This document shows, piece after piece, positions 1 through 5,777 of a stretch of 7,694 bases of DNA. Source of the stretch: an uncultured cyanobacterium. Lineage in GTDB: Bacteria; Cyanobacteriota; Cyanobacteriia; Phormidesmidales; Phormidesmidaceae. Within the stretch, counting starts at the first letter, position 1, and each line of letters starts with the position of its first letter. The translations under genes and the position numbers were made by a program. The DNA lies in assembly GCA_938029995.1 (NCBI GenBank), contig CALHGI010000479.1, positions 1 to 7,694 on the forward strand, written 5' to 3'. The notes beneath the pieces were generated by a model, which did no database searches, was not told the origin of the DNA, and was given only the letters and a program-made list of their open reading frames with translations.

Positions 1-555
1 CTGGAGAGACACCAACACCCGCAGCACCAACAGGGCCAAAATAGCCACCACCATGCCCGCTGCGGTGGTAATCAGAGCTTCACCAATACCGGCGGCCGCC
101 TTACTGGCTCCTGCTCCGCCACCACTACCGCCAATGTCCAAACTATAAAAGGTGGCAATCAGCCCCGTCACCGTCCCCAACAAACCCAGCAGGGGAGAAA
201 TGGCAACGATGGTCTCCAATAGCTTTTCGCCCTTGCGCATTTTGACAAACTCTCGATCCGCTGCCGTTTCCATCGCCAGGCGAAAGGTTTCGGGAGAAGC
301 ATTGCGCAACCGCAGGGGAGCAAACAGAAACCGGCCAATGGGGGTGTCACTGTGCTGGTTTGCGATCGCAGCCGCCTCATTCAAATCCCGAGGTGCCGCA
401 GCCAACACATCACTCACAATTTTGCCCTCCCGCCGCAGCAAGTCGGACCAAAACCGGGTGCGCTCTAGGGCACAGGAAATGGTTAGCACCGAGGCCCCCA
501 CAATGGGCACCATCACCGGCCCCCCCTTCGCTAAAAAGTCAAATACAGTTGCCAT
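1..555 (-). CDS. MotA/TolQ/ExbB-family proton channel protein, 3' end cut by window edge
   Basis: The frame is open from ATG 555 to base 1 (185 codons) and leaves the window without a stop, so the last part of the protein is missing. Family members are inner-membrane proton-channel subunits that pair with an ExbD/TolR-type partner and use proton-motive force to energise TonB-like or envelope-spanning machinery. Three hydrophobic segments lie at about residues 13-31, 115-137 and 160-183. The second carries the family signature SPLLGLLGTVTGLIATF (120-136) and the third IGEALITTAAGMVVAILAL (157-175). The central cytoplasmic part contains the usual basic/acidic helix (ETAADREFVKMRKGEKLLE, 96-114). 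The ATG start is supported by a strong Shine-Dalgarno sequence six bases upstream. Family members often have a proline after VAI in the third segment; here it is VAILALL, a mild oddity. The exact subtype (ExbB, TolQ or MotA-like) cannot be decided without the downstream neighbour. Confidence 0.92.
   Translation of the reverse strand, partial: MATVFDFLAKGGPVMVPIVGASVLTISCALERTRFWSDLLRREGKIVSDVLAAAPRDLNEAAAIANQHSDTPIGRFLFAPLRLRNASPETFRLAMETAADREFVKMRKGEKLLETIVAISPLLGLLGTVTGLIATFYSLDIGGSGGGAGASKAAAGIGEALITTAAGMVVAILALLVLRVLVSLQ
362..369. repeat. HIP1 octamer GCGATCGC (first of five)
   Basis: Further copies are at 631-638 (at the lipoprotein's C-terminal end), 1731-1738 (moaB), 2867-2874 (SLH gene) and 5104-5111 (coiled-coil gene). 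All lie in coding sequence. This density is a known hallmark of many cyanobacterial genomes and identifies the host group. Confidence 0.9.
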
Positions 556-561
556 GGCCTA

Positions 562-568
562 TCTCCTC
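562..568 (-). promoter_or_regulatory. Strong Shine-Dalgarno site of the ExbB-type gene
   Basis: On the minus strand GAGGAGA is followed by six bases (TAGGCC) and then ATG at 555. This fixes the start. It is the best ribosome binding site in the window, where most genes have weak or no SD. Confidence 0.8.
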
Positions 569-624
569 AGAAACGTGGGTGGATAATGGATGGTGGGACC
601 GATGCCCGATACCCGGACGCTGCT

Positions 625-1359
625 TCACTGGCGATCGCCTCCATCCTCCTCTTCTTCTTCCTCGGCCCCCAAACCAACGGTGGCGTCAGGGCCAGATGGG
701 GAGCCAGACGGGGAGCCATCTGGGGAACCAGATTCGGCGGTGGCATCAGACACATTGGGGTCAGACGCCTGGATGGCACCAGACTGGCCCGCCCCAGGTG
801 TGGGTGTTCCAGCCGCCCCGGCCACTCCGGCCCCAGGGACATTGCCAATCACCACCTCCTGCCATTCCAGATCACCCGTCCCGGTCACCCTTACTAGCAC
901 CGACTCCACCCGGCCAGCGGCCACAGTGCCAGGTCCCACCACGTCACATTCAAACGCATCACCCCGCTTACTAACCCGATAGGTATCGCGGCAGTCAATG
1001 GCCAAGCGTTTACCCACGGCGGCCTGCGTCTCATCCTGGATGGTCTCTTCAAGGGCAGCCAAGTTAATCAGCACCTTAGAGCTTGGCACATCCCAACTCA
1101 GGGTGCCTTGGTCATCCTGCTGAATGACGTTGATGGTGAACTCCCCCCCATCGGGCAGCTGCCCCACACAGCGAAAATATGCCTCGGCCTGCTTCTGCAC
1201 TCGATTGGGACAAATAACTGACTTTAGGGACAGCCGCCGCCCCTGGCGCTCAATATCGTTCTGAATGGTGGCCTCAACGCGAGACATATTTAGATTTTGC
1301 GAGCAACTTCCTAGGAAAAATACCCCCAGCAGTGCCCCCACTCGAACGATGGCGACCAT
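625..1359 (-). CDS. Putative lipoprotein with two DUF4333-like repeats and an acidic Gly/Ser/Pro-rich tail
   Basis: The ATG at 1359 gives 244 residues beginning MVAIVRVGALLGVFFLGSC, a short signal peptide ending in a lipobox (L-G-S-C). The mature protein is therefore expected to be lipid-anchored at Cys19. The frame is also open to a TTG at 1386, but a TATAGT box at 1392-1397 would place the transcript start near 1385, so I prefer the ATG. Counted from the ATG, two related modules follow: residues 28-91 (VEATIQNDIERQ ... ICP ... YFRC ... GTLSWDV) and 103-169 (LEETIQDETQAAVG ... DC ... FEC ... GDLEWQEV). Each has a Cys near its start, an F-x-C about 14 residues later and a closing acidic/W strand. 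This layout resembles DUF4333, a domain of secreted or lipoproteins with no known reaction. From about residue 174 the protein is low-complexity Gly/Ala/Pro/Ser, then SPDG/SPSG repeats, ending in six consecutive Glu. Its stop lies 69 bp before the ExbB-type gene, so co-transcription is possible. Function is unknown. Confidence 0.75.
   Translation of the reverse strand: MVAIVRVGALLGVFFLGSCSQNLNMSRVEATIQNDIERQGRRLSLKSVICPNRVQKQAEAYFRCVGQLPDGGEFTINVIQQDDQGTLSWDVPSSKVLINLAALEETIQDETQAAVGKRLAIDCRDTYRVSKRGDAFECDVVGPGTVAAGRVESVLVRVTGTGDLEWQEVVIGNVPGAGVAGAAGTPTPGAGQSGAIQASDPNVSDATAESGSPDGSPSGSPSGPDATVGLGAEEEEEEDGGDRQ
698..733 (-). repeat. Three tandem 12-bp units in the lipoprotein tail
   Basis: Plus-strand units are GGGGAGCCAGAC (698-709), GGGGAGCCATCT (710-721) and GGGGAACCAGAT (722-733). 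In frame they encode the SPDGSPSGSPSG stretch, so copy-number change would alter tail length by four residues without a frameshift. A partial unit precedes the array. Confidence 0.8.
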
Positions 1360-1391
1360 GTTGCGATGACCAAAAAAGTTAATCAAGATTC

Positions 1392-1397
1392 ACTATA
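1392..1397 (-). promoter_or_regulatory. Candidate -10 box for the lipoprotein gene
   Basis: Minus-strand TATAGT matches five of six bases of TATAAT. No convincing -35 box is seen at 16-18 bp; the best alternative, TTTACC at 1418-1423, sits 20 bp away. The predicted transcript start, near 1385, gives a roughly 25-base leader to ATG 1359. Confidence 0.4.
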
Positions 1398-1486
1398 ACG
1401 GGGAGGTTTAGGGACAGGGTAAAGGATGGGTTAAGGGACCCTAGGGTTGGGGGCAACCCTGACCAAATCTCAAAAATTTCGCCTAC

Positions 1487-1509
1487 GCTGCCATGGGGCC
1501 CAGGGCAGC
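1487..1509 (-). terminator. Hairpin just after the moaB stop, terminator-like
   Basis: GCTGCC (1487-1492) pairs with GGCAGC (1504-1509) around an 11-base loop that itself contains GGGCCC. It begins one base after the moaB stop codon on the minus strand. A short T run (TTTTT, plus 1472-1476) follows about ten bases further along, more distant than in a textbook intrinsic terminator. A second small hairpin, AGGGTTG/CAACCCT (1443-1449 with 1454-1460), lies downstream and could add to it, but has no T-tract. Confidence 0.4.
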
Positions 1510-1510
1510 C

Positions 1511-2005
1511 TCACCCCTTGAGCTGCCGCACCAAATGCTGCAATTCTGGCAAAATCAGGGCGTCCATGGCCAGGGCGACCCCATTGCTCGAACCGGGAAG
1601 TAAAAATATCAGGGTAGATTGATATACCCCAGCGGTGGCCCTAGAGGCGATGGCCCTAGACCCAATTTCAGCATAGCTAAGCTGTCGAAAAATTTCGCCA
1701 AAGCCGGGGATTTCTTTTTCCAATAGCGTTGCGATCGCATCGTAGGTGGTATCCCTCGGCGCAATGCCAGTGCCGCCATTGCAAATGATCACATCCACCG
1801 TCGGTGCCAACCGTTGCACCAAACTAGCAATCTGATCCGGCTCGTCTTTGACTAATCGATAAACCTCTAACCGATGCCCCGCACCACGCAGCTTAGACTT
1901 AATCAGTCGTCCACTCCGATCAGATTCCACCGTGCGCGTATCACTGACGGTAATCACACCGCAAGCAGCGGCCAGGGAACCATGATCGGGATGGGGGGAA
2001 GGCAT
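1511..2005 (-). CDS. moaB: Molybdenum cofactor biosynthesis protein, MoaB/MogA family
   Basis: This is a 164-residue protein of the molybdopterin-binding fold, close to the usual MoaB/MogA length. The family acts in the cytoplasm on molybdopterin, with adenylylation of the dithiolene pterin before metal insertion known for MogA-type members. Visible motifs in order are VITVSDTRT (17-25), DRSG (29-32), ICNGGTG (74-80) with a following Asp85, the MoaB-type block GFGEIFRQLSYAEIG (101-115), SRA (121-123), and LPGSSNGVALAM (136-147), followed by LPELQHLV (152-159). GGTG and the PGS loop form the expected molybdopterin pocket. ATG 2005 places the first β-strand (GVITVSD) 15 residues in, as expected, but no SD is visible upstream. 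No other cofactor gene is in the window, and the gene is flanked by unrelated genes. Assignment to MoaB over MogA rests on the FRxLSYxEIG block and the single-domain length. Confidence 0.93.
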   Translation of the reverse strand: MPSPHPDHGSLAAACGVITVSDTRTVESDRSGRLIKSKLRGAGHRLEVYRLVKDEPDQIASLVQRLAPTVDVIICNGGTGIAPRDTTYDAIATLLEKEIPGFGEIFRQLSYAEIGSRAIASRATAGVYQSTLIFLLPGSSNGVALAMDALILPELQHLVRQLKG

Positions 2006-2214
2006 AGGTAAAATAGCGAGTTTTGAGCTAGGGTACCTGAAAACCCATCTGCCGAGGAATCAGCCCCCCAAATAGCTCAAAACAGACATCAAATTGTTAC
2101 GAGAGACCATCTAGGCGTCAGCGCTCAAAGGCCAGCCCGAGCATGGCAGCATGACGCCCATTGCCCCAAGGCATCCCTAGCAGAATGTCCCCCGCCTAGG
2201 TCAGCCCCTAGCCA
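2006..2214. other. Intergenic stretch between psb28 and moaB, no gene seen, possible folded element
   Basis: The 209 bp carry no plausible coding frame. GGCGTCA (2114-2120) and TGACGCC (2152-2158) form a perfect 7-bp inverted repeat enclosing 31 bases, in which GCTC (2123-2126) can pair with GAGC (2139-2142). Near the psb28 stop, CCTAG and CTAGG (around 2196-2210) form a short inverted repeat without a T-tract. The stretch must contain the end of the psb28 transcript and any moaB promoter. TATTTT at 2010-2015 on the minus strand is a weak -10 candidate with no matching -35. Confidence 0.45.
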
Positions 2215-2547
2215 TTAATTCTTAGTCAGGCCTAGTCCTTTTTCCTCGGCATAGCGATTCATAAACCGCATAAACCGATCCCACTCACCGACGCTCTTCA
2301 TCAGCAGGCGGGCTTCTAAAGCAGCGGGCGCGCCGTTAATAAACTTGGCATTCACTTCCCGACTCACGATTTCGCCTTCTTCATCCACCAAATAGAGGCC
2401 AGTTACCTCAAACCCTTCTTCCATCAGGGCCTTGGGCTCATCAAAGTAAAATGTGGCAGTGCCGTCGGAACCATCCTTGGCACGGGTAAGCCGCACATCT
2501 GGAATTACTTCCTCAGCCACACCCCGAGCAAATTGGATTTCTGCCAT
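2215..2547 (-). CDS. psb28: Photosystem II assembly protein Psb28
   Basis: The 110-residue protein is an essentially full-length Psb28 (family about 109-117 residues). Psb28 is an extrinsic cytoplasmic-side protein that binds transiently to photosystem II assembly intermediates containing CP47, and supports biogenesis and repair; it is absent from the mature dimer. Family blocks visible are [19 protein letters not shown] (4-22), [14 protein letters not shown] (25-38), [12 protein letters not shown] (49-60), [17 protein letters not shown] (67-83) and the strongly conserved [19 protein letters not shown] (89-107). ATG 2547 is supported by an SD seven bases upstream and a promoter-like pair further up. 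The gene stands alone, with the SLH gene upstream and moaB downstream in the same direction. It is on the opposite strand from psb32 about 4 kb away. No truncation or missing block is seen. Confidence 0.97.
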   Translation of the reverse strand: MAEIQFARGVAEEVIPDVRLTRAKDGSDGTATFYFDEPKALMEEGFEVTGLYLVDEEGEIVSREVNAKFINGAPAALEARLLMKSVGEWDRFMRFMNRYAEEKGLGLTKN

Positions 2548-2554
2548 TGCACTG

Positions 2555-2559
2555 TCCTC
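2555..2559 (-). promoter_or_regulatory. Shine-Dalgarno site of psb28
   Basis: Minus-strand GAGGA lies seven bases before ATG 2547 (GAGGA-CAGTGCA-ATG), supporting the chosen start. Confidence 0.7.
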
Positions 2560-2573
2560 TAAATTAAATGGTG

Positions 2574-2602
2574 TTTATGAAACGTTTGTAACAAAGCGTT
2601 AA
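2574..2602 (-). promoter_or_regulatory. Candidate psb28 promoter with HLR1-like RpaB site in the spacer
   Basis: On the minus strand TTAACG (2597-2602, -35-like, 4 of 6) is separated by exactly 17 bp from CATAAA (2574-2579, -10-like, 4 of 6). This predicts a leader of about 20 bases that includes the SD. Inside lie GTTACAAA (2585-2592), a perfect match to the HLR1 half-repeat (G/T)TTACA(A/T)(A/T), then a two-base gap and TTTCATAA (2575-2582), which matches five of eight. HLR1 is the known target of the response regulator RpaB. The second half is weak, so the site is provisional. Confidence 0.4.
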
Positions 2603-2706
2603 GTTTACATCATCCCATCATATGGGTGTTGTTTAAAACACTATTGGGCAAATTCTTGCAGGCCAAGCCTTACGGTCAAAGTCTGCCCCTGCCCCTAGTC
2701 TTCCCG

Positions 2707-4908
2707 TCACACCACCCGATAGGGGGAGGCGAGGGGCGGCATCCGCTTCCGCAATACCAACCCTTGGTACACCATGGCGGCCACTTCCCCCCAGGTGGCC
2801 ATTTGGTTCGGGGTCAGGTGATCTAAGCGGGGGTAGTTAAAAACAAGGCCAAGCTTAGTGGCGGTTGCGATCGCACCCACCGCATAGCGGGGCACCTGGG
2901 ACTGGTCTTGATAGCGGGCCAGCGCCCCAGCCGTATTTTTGCTGGTCAGCTTCAAACCGCTCACCAGGGCCAGCAACACCTGGATTTTTAGAATCGGCTG
3001 CTCTGGGGCAAAGGTGTAATCGGGAAACCCAGATAGAAACTTGGCTCGGTAGGCCCTTTGAATCGCCTCCGCAGCCCAATGGGAAGAGGCCACATCCCGA
3101 AAGGCCACCGGATAACGCTGGGCTTTTGGATCAAAGGCCCGCACCACCAAATTGGCAAACTGGGCTCGGGTCATGGGAGACTCGGGGGACGCGGACATCT
3201 CCAACAGGTTTTGGGCCATCAGGGGCTGCCAAAAGTCTACGGCCCAATGGGGGGCGGTCCCAGTCCCGGCCCTTGCCCCATGGGCCCCCGTCGTATTTCC
3301 CTTGGCCGCCACGCCATTATTCACCACGGCCCTAGCGGGCGGCACAATGTAGGGGGACGTCAGGGGCTGCATCCGCCCCAGGGTGACCAAACATTGATAC
3401 ACCAACGCCGCCGTCTCAGACCGGGTAATGGGCTGCATCGGTCGCAACTCCGCCACATTCGGATAGTTCACCACAATGCCCCGGCGCGTGGCCATGGCCA
3501 CCTCCTCCACCGCATAGGGGGGCACCTGGGCCCGATCGTCATACACACCAATCTCGGCCGCTTGGCCCTCCCCCAGGTTTAAACCATTGAGCAGGGCAAC
3601 CAGGGCTTGGGCCCGGGTCATGGGGTCGTTGGGTCGAAAGGTCTGATCGGGAAATCCAGCAATAAACCCCTGGGCCTGGGCCTGGTAGATTACCCCCCGA
3701 GCCCAGAAGCCAGAGGCCACGTCGAGAAACGGCTTAAACCGACGACTAGCCCCGCCGGTGGCAGGAAATGTGGCCATGGCTAGGGCGGCAAACTGGGCCC
3801 GGGTCACCAAAACGTCGGGCCGAAATGAACCATCAATAAATCCTTTAATCAAATCCGCCTCGGCCATGGCGTCAATAAAGGGGGCGGCCCAATGCCCCAC
3901 CACATCGCGAAAGCGACTGTTTAAGTTCAGCGGGGGGGGGGCCGGTTCGTCGGGGGCTGGGGGAGCCGGTGTGGGCTTTACCCGACCCAATAGCATAGGG
4001 GGCACCGCCACCGGGTCCGGCAGCCCACTGGCCACATAGCGAATGTCCCCCTGGGCCCGGTTGGGGTTAATGTCATTCCCCGCCGTGGAAATGGCTTGGC
4101 GACTCTCGTTGCGCAAGTCCCACTGGCCGTTGTCTTTAAACTGGTTGCCTCCCAGGTCCTGGCTTTGGCCCACATCGGGCTGGGCCGTATCTTGCACCCA
4201 CAGGCCGATGGTCTGGTTGCGCAGGATACGATTGTTCCGCAACACCGGCTTGGCTGAGCGAGATAGGACAATGCCCGCCTTGTTTTCGACCACCTGATTG
4301 TCAATTAATAGGGGGGCGGATTGATCGCTAATGGCAATGCCATAGCCCGTGCGGGTAAAGCGGTTTTGCCGCACTTCTCCCTTGGAACGACGCACCATAA
4401 ACAGGCCACTGGCCTGGTTGCCCGAAAATTCATTGGCCAGCAACACCGGCAGGGCATCACCGGTAACAAAGACACCGTCTCGTCCACAGTTTTTAAACTG
4501 GCAGCGGGTGAGGAGGGCCACCCCCTGCTCTAGCCACACCCCAATGCCCTGGTTCTGGGAATTGGTCACCGTCACATTGCGCAACTGGGCTCCATCTTCT
4601 AGCTGCAGGGCCACCGACTGCTGGCCAAAATCCTCAGTGGCCAGCAGTCCGCCCCCGCTCAGGGTGACCGTCCCCCCAATGCCCACCACCGTTACCCCCG
4701 AAGCCACGGTTAAGGGAAATGACTCGCCCCGGCCATAGGTGCCCGCCTCTAGCTGGATCGTGGTTCCGGCGCTAGCGCGTCCCAGGGCTTGGGTCAAGGT
4801 GTTGAACGGCGACTGACGCGTTCCCGTCCCCTGGGCCCTAGCACTATTGACATATAAAACAGAGGCAGTAGCTTGCACCATGGCAACTAGGCAGATGGAT
4901 TGACCCAC
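2707..4908 (-). CDS. Surface protein: right-handed β-helix (DUF1565/NosD-like) plus two SLH triplets
   Basis: The 733-residue protein has three parts. Residues 18-300 are a β-helix: a DUF1565-type opening (VLYVNSARAQGTG...SPFNTLTQAL, 18-42) followed by NosD-like turns such as NQGIGVWLEQ, RDGVFVTGDALPVLLANEF, GYGIAISDQSAPLLIDNQV, AGIVLSRSAKPVLRNNRI and IGLWVQDTAQP. A Pro-rich linker spans 309-330. The C-terminus holds SLH modules at 333-381, 394-443 and 456-523, then a second set at 554-591, 603-653 and 666-733, each set ending in SPY(I/R)V. SLH triplets bind secondary cell-wall polymer or peptidoglycan, so the protein is probably exported and attached to the wall, with the β-helix as a carbohydrate-related or structural domain. 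The reaction, if any, cannot be read from sequence. A TAA directly precedes the GTG at 4908; ATG 4881 (residue 10) is the alternative. Neither gives a normal-length signal peptide, since the β-helix begins at residue 18. No SD is seen. Confidence 0.88.
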   Translation of the reverse strand: MGQSICLVAMVQATASVLYVNSARAQGTGTRQSPFNTLTQALGRASAGTTIQLEAGTYGRGESFPLTVASGVTVVGIGGTVTLSGGGLLATEDFGQQSVALQLEDGAQLRNVTVTNSQNQGIGVWLEQGVALLTRCQFKNCGRDGVFVTGDALPVLLANEFSGNQASGLFMVRRSKGEVRQNRFTRTGYGIAISDQSAPLLIDNQVVENKAGIVLSRSAKPVLRNNRILRNQTIGLWVQDTAQPDVGQSQDLGGNQFKDNGQWDLRNESRQAISTAGNDINPNRAQGDIRYVASGLPDPVAVPPMLLGRVKPTPAPPAPDEPAPPPLNLNSRFRDVVGHWAAPFIDAMAEADLIKGFIDGSFRPDVLVTRAQFAALAMATFPATGGASRRFKPFLDVASGFWARGVIYQAQAQGFIAGFPDQTFRPNDPMTRAQALVALLNGLNLGEGQAAEIGVYDDRAQVPPYAVEEVAMATRRGIVVNYPNVAELRPMQPITRSETAALVYQCLVTLGRMQPLTSPYIVPPARAVVNNGVAAKGNTTGAHGARAGTGTAPHWAVDFWQPLMAQNLLEMSASPESPMTRAQFANLVVRAFDPKAQRYPVAFRDVASSHWAAEAIQRAYRAKFLSGFPDYTFAPEQPILKIQVLLALVSGLKLTSKNTAGALARYQDQSQVPRYAVGAIATATKLGLVFNYPRLDHLTPNQMATWGEVAAMVYQGLVLRKRMPPLASPYRVV
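2878..2900 (-). repeat. DNA-level copy of the SLH duplication, downstream copy
   Basis: These 23 bases differ at one position from 3508-3530. The spacing is 630 bp, exactly 210 codons, matching QVPRYAV (671-677) against QVPPYAV (461-467) in the protein. They mark an internal duplication of the third SLH module. Confidence 0.75.
3508..3530 (-). repeat. DNA-level copy of the SLH duplication, upstream copy
   Basis: Partner of 2878-2900, with 22 of 23 bases identical. It encodes the QVPPYAV segment of the first SLH triplet. Confidence 0.75.
3932..3941 (-). repeat. Ten-base homopolymer (C on coding strand) at the linker of the SLH protein
   Basis: The coding strand reads GCC CCC CCC CCG CTG, encoding A323-P-P-P-L, between the β-helix and the first SLH module. 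It is the longest homopolymer in the window. Loss of one C gives an immediate TGA after residue 326. Gain of one C reaches TGA 19 codons later, at 345 residues. Both outcomes delete all SLH modules. Confidence 0.9.
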
Positions 4909-4948
4909 TTAGGGTAATGGGAAACGCAGGCGGGGTCACCTATGATTG

Positions 4949-4977
4949 ATCATTCTGACTGAAAAATTTATCTTCAA
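4949..4977 (-). promoter_or_regulatory. Candidate promoter of the SLH gene
   Basis: On the minus strand TTGAAG (4972-4977) is separated by 17 bp from AATGAT (4949-4954), each matching four of six consensus bases. It lies about 40 bp before the GTG at 4908. The 165-bp region between the divergent genes (4909-5073) holds no other clear promoter; TATGAT at 4941-4946 on the plus strand could serve the rightward module but lacks a -35. Confidence 0.35.
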
Positions 4978-4997
4978 TAATGTAGCGGATGGTTTTT

Positions 4998-5004
4998 GAG
5001 GAGG
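4998..5004 (+). promoter_or_regulatory. Perfect SD-like GAGGAGG with no start codon at the proper distance
   Basis: GAGGAGG is followed by GAATTTTTCG with no ATG, GTG or TTG within the normal 5-12 bases. The first ATG in the coding frame is 69 bases further on (5074). It may be fortuitous, a standby ribosome site, or point to a non-standard start. Confidence 0.35.
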
Positions 5005-5073
5005 GAATTTTTCGAAATTCTACCGGTCAAAAAGTGTCTGACGTTATGCCCCCTGCCGCCCTACTCAGCCGCC

Positions 5074-5370
5074 ATGCTCATTGGTATTGCCATAGCCAAC
5101 GTTGCGATCGCACTGCTCTGCCTCATCCTGGCCGCCCGCATGCGCCGATTAAACCACCAAGTCATCCAGCTAAATCGAGATCTTAATCGTTGGACAGTAC
5201 TATTAGAGAACACCCTGCCCCGGCAGGCCCTCACCCTCACCCAAAAGCGCACCGACCTGCAACGGTGGCAGCTCAATCACCTGCAATGGCAACTGCAACA
5301 ACGTCGCATTGCGCAAATTGCCAAGTTCCTCAAACTCATGGTCCTATTTAGCCGACGTCGGTTTTTATAG
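5074..5370 (+). CDS. Small single-pass membrane protein with amphipathic coiled-coil tail, unknown function
   Basis: I do not recognise a named family. From ATG 5074 the product has 98 residues. A hydrophobic helix, LIGIAIANVAIALLCLILA (2-20), is followed by the basic stop-transfer stretch ARMRR, so the C-terminal part should be cytoplasmic. Residues 26-98 are helical and Gln/Leu/Arg-rich (for example LQRWQLNHLQWQLQQRRIAQI, 62-82), suggesting a coiled coil, and the protein ends in RRRFL. The frame is open upstream to a TTG at 4996, which would add 26 residues; the ATG is preferred because it puts the membrane helix at the N-terminus. No SD precedes it. The gene is 62 bp upstream of the YtxH gene on the same strand, and like its two neighbours encodes an N-terminal membrane helix plus helical cytoplasmic tail. 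A HIP1 site lies within the membrane-helix codons. Confidence 0.7.
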   Translation: MLIGIAIANVAIALLCLILAARMRRLNHQVIQLNRDLNRWTVLLENTLPRQALTLTQKRTDLQRWQLNHLQWQLQQRRIAQIAKFLKLMVLFSRRRFL

Positions 5371-5410
5371 CCCCATGGCCCCTCTGCCCCCGTTTAACCG
5401 TCCCATCGCC

Positions 5411-5424
5411 GTGGGCCTGCCCAC
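5411..5424 (+). repeat. Compact inverted repeat just before the YtxH start
   Basis: GTGGGC-CT-GCCCAC ends eight bases before ATG 5433, where an SD would normally lie; none is present. If the transcript runs through from the upstream gene it could form a small hairpin in the ribosome landing zone. Confidence 0.35.
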
Positions 5425-5432
5425 CTCATGCC

Positions 5433-5777
5433 ATGTCCCAAGACAACTCCGATAACTTCATCGGCGGCCTGCTAGCAGGCACAGCCATCGGCACCGTCAT
5501 CGGTCTCCTGCTCGCCCCCCACAGCGGCCAAAAGACCCGCAAGGTGCTCAAAAAATCAGCGGACGCGGTCCCCGACCTCATCGAAGACCTCTCCAGCAGC
5601 GTACAATTCCACGCCGATAAGCTCTCCCACACCACCCTACAAAATTGGGACAGCACCCTAGATCGGCTCAAAGCAGCCCTCATCGCTGGTCAGGCCGCCA
5701 CCCAGGAAGAACTAGCTCAAAACCCACCACCATCCCCCATCAGGACCCAAACTAGGATAGAGTCCCAGCGTGACTAA
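5433..5777 (+). CDS. YtxH domain-containing protein
   Basis: The 114-residue protein begins with a short polar segment and a Gly-rich hydrophobic helix, FIGGLLAGTAIGTVIGLLLAPHSGQKTRKVLKK (9-41). The signature of YtxH/gas-vesicle-GvpP-like proteins is this glycine-spaced helix ending in LLAPxSGxxTR. The remainder is a helical segment (42-96, with DLIEDLSSSVQFHADKLS) and a Pro-rich end. Members are small membrane-associated proteins, some of them general-stress induced in Firmicutes; no biochemical activity is established. The ATG at 5433 has no SD. The stop overlaps the next gene's start by eight bases (GTGACTAA), which points to translational coupling and a joint role with the DUF948-like protein. 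Confidence 0.88.
   Translation: MSQDNSDNFIGGLLAGTAIGTVIGLLLAPHSGQKTRKVLKKSADAVPDLIEDLSSSVQFHADKLSHTTLQNWDSTLDRLKAALIAGQAATQEELAQNPPPSPIRTQTRIESQRD

Noticed and set aside
360..974. Long plus-strand open frames opposite the ExbB and lipoprotein genes
   Set aside because: Their products are Pro/Arg/His-rich with no family motifs, while the minus strand encodes clear signatures there.
2878..3530. CRISPR or mobile-element repeats
   Set aside because: The only dispersed DNA repeat is the SLH duplication, in frame and 210 codons apart; no regularly spaced short repeats or transposase motifs are present.
4909..4990. Possible frameshifted signal peptide upstream of the SLH gene
   Set aside because: Other frames give only VTPPAFPITLSGSIHLPSC-like or stop-interrupted sequence with no basic n-region.
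4989..5186. Open frame starting ATG 4989 just before GAGGAGG
   Set aside because: The product lacks motifs and turns into His/Pro/Arg-rich sequence where the +1 frame encodes a clean membrane helix.
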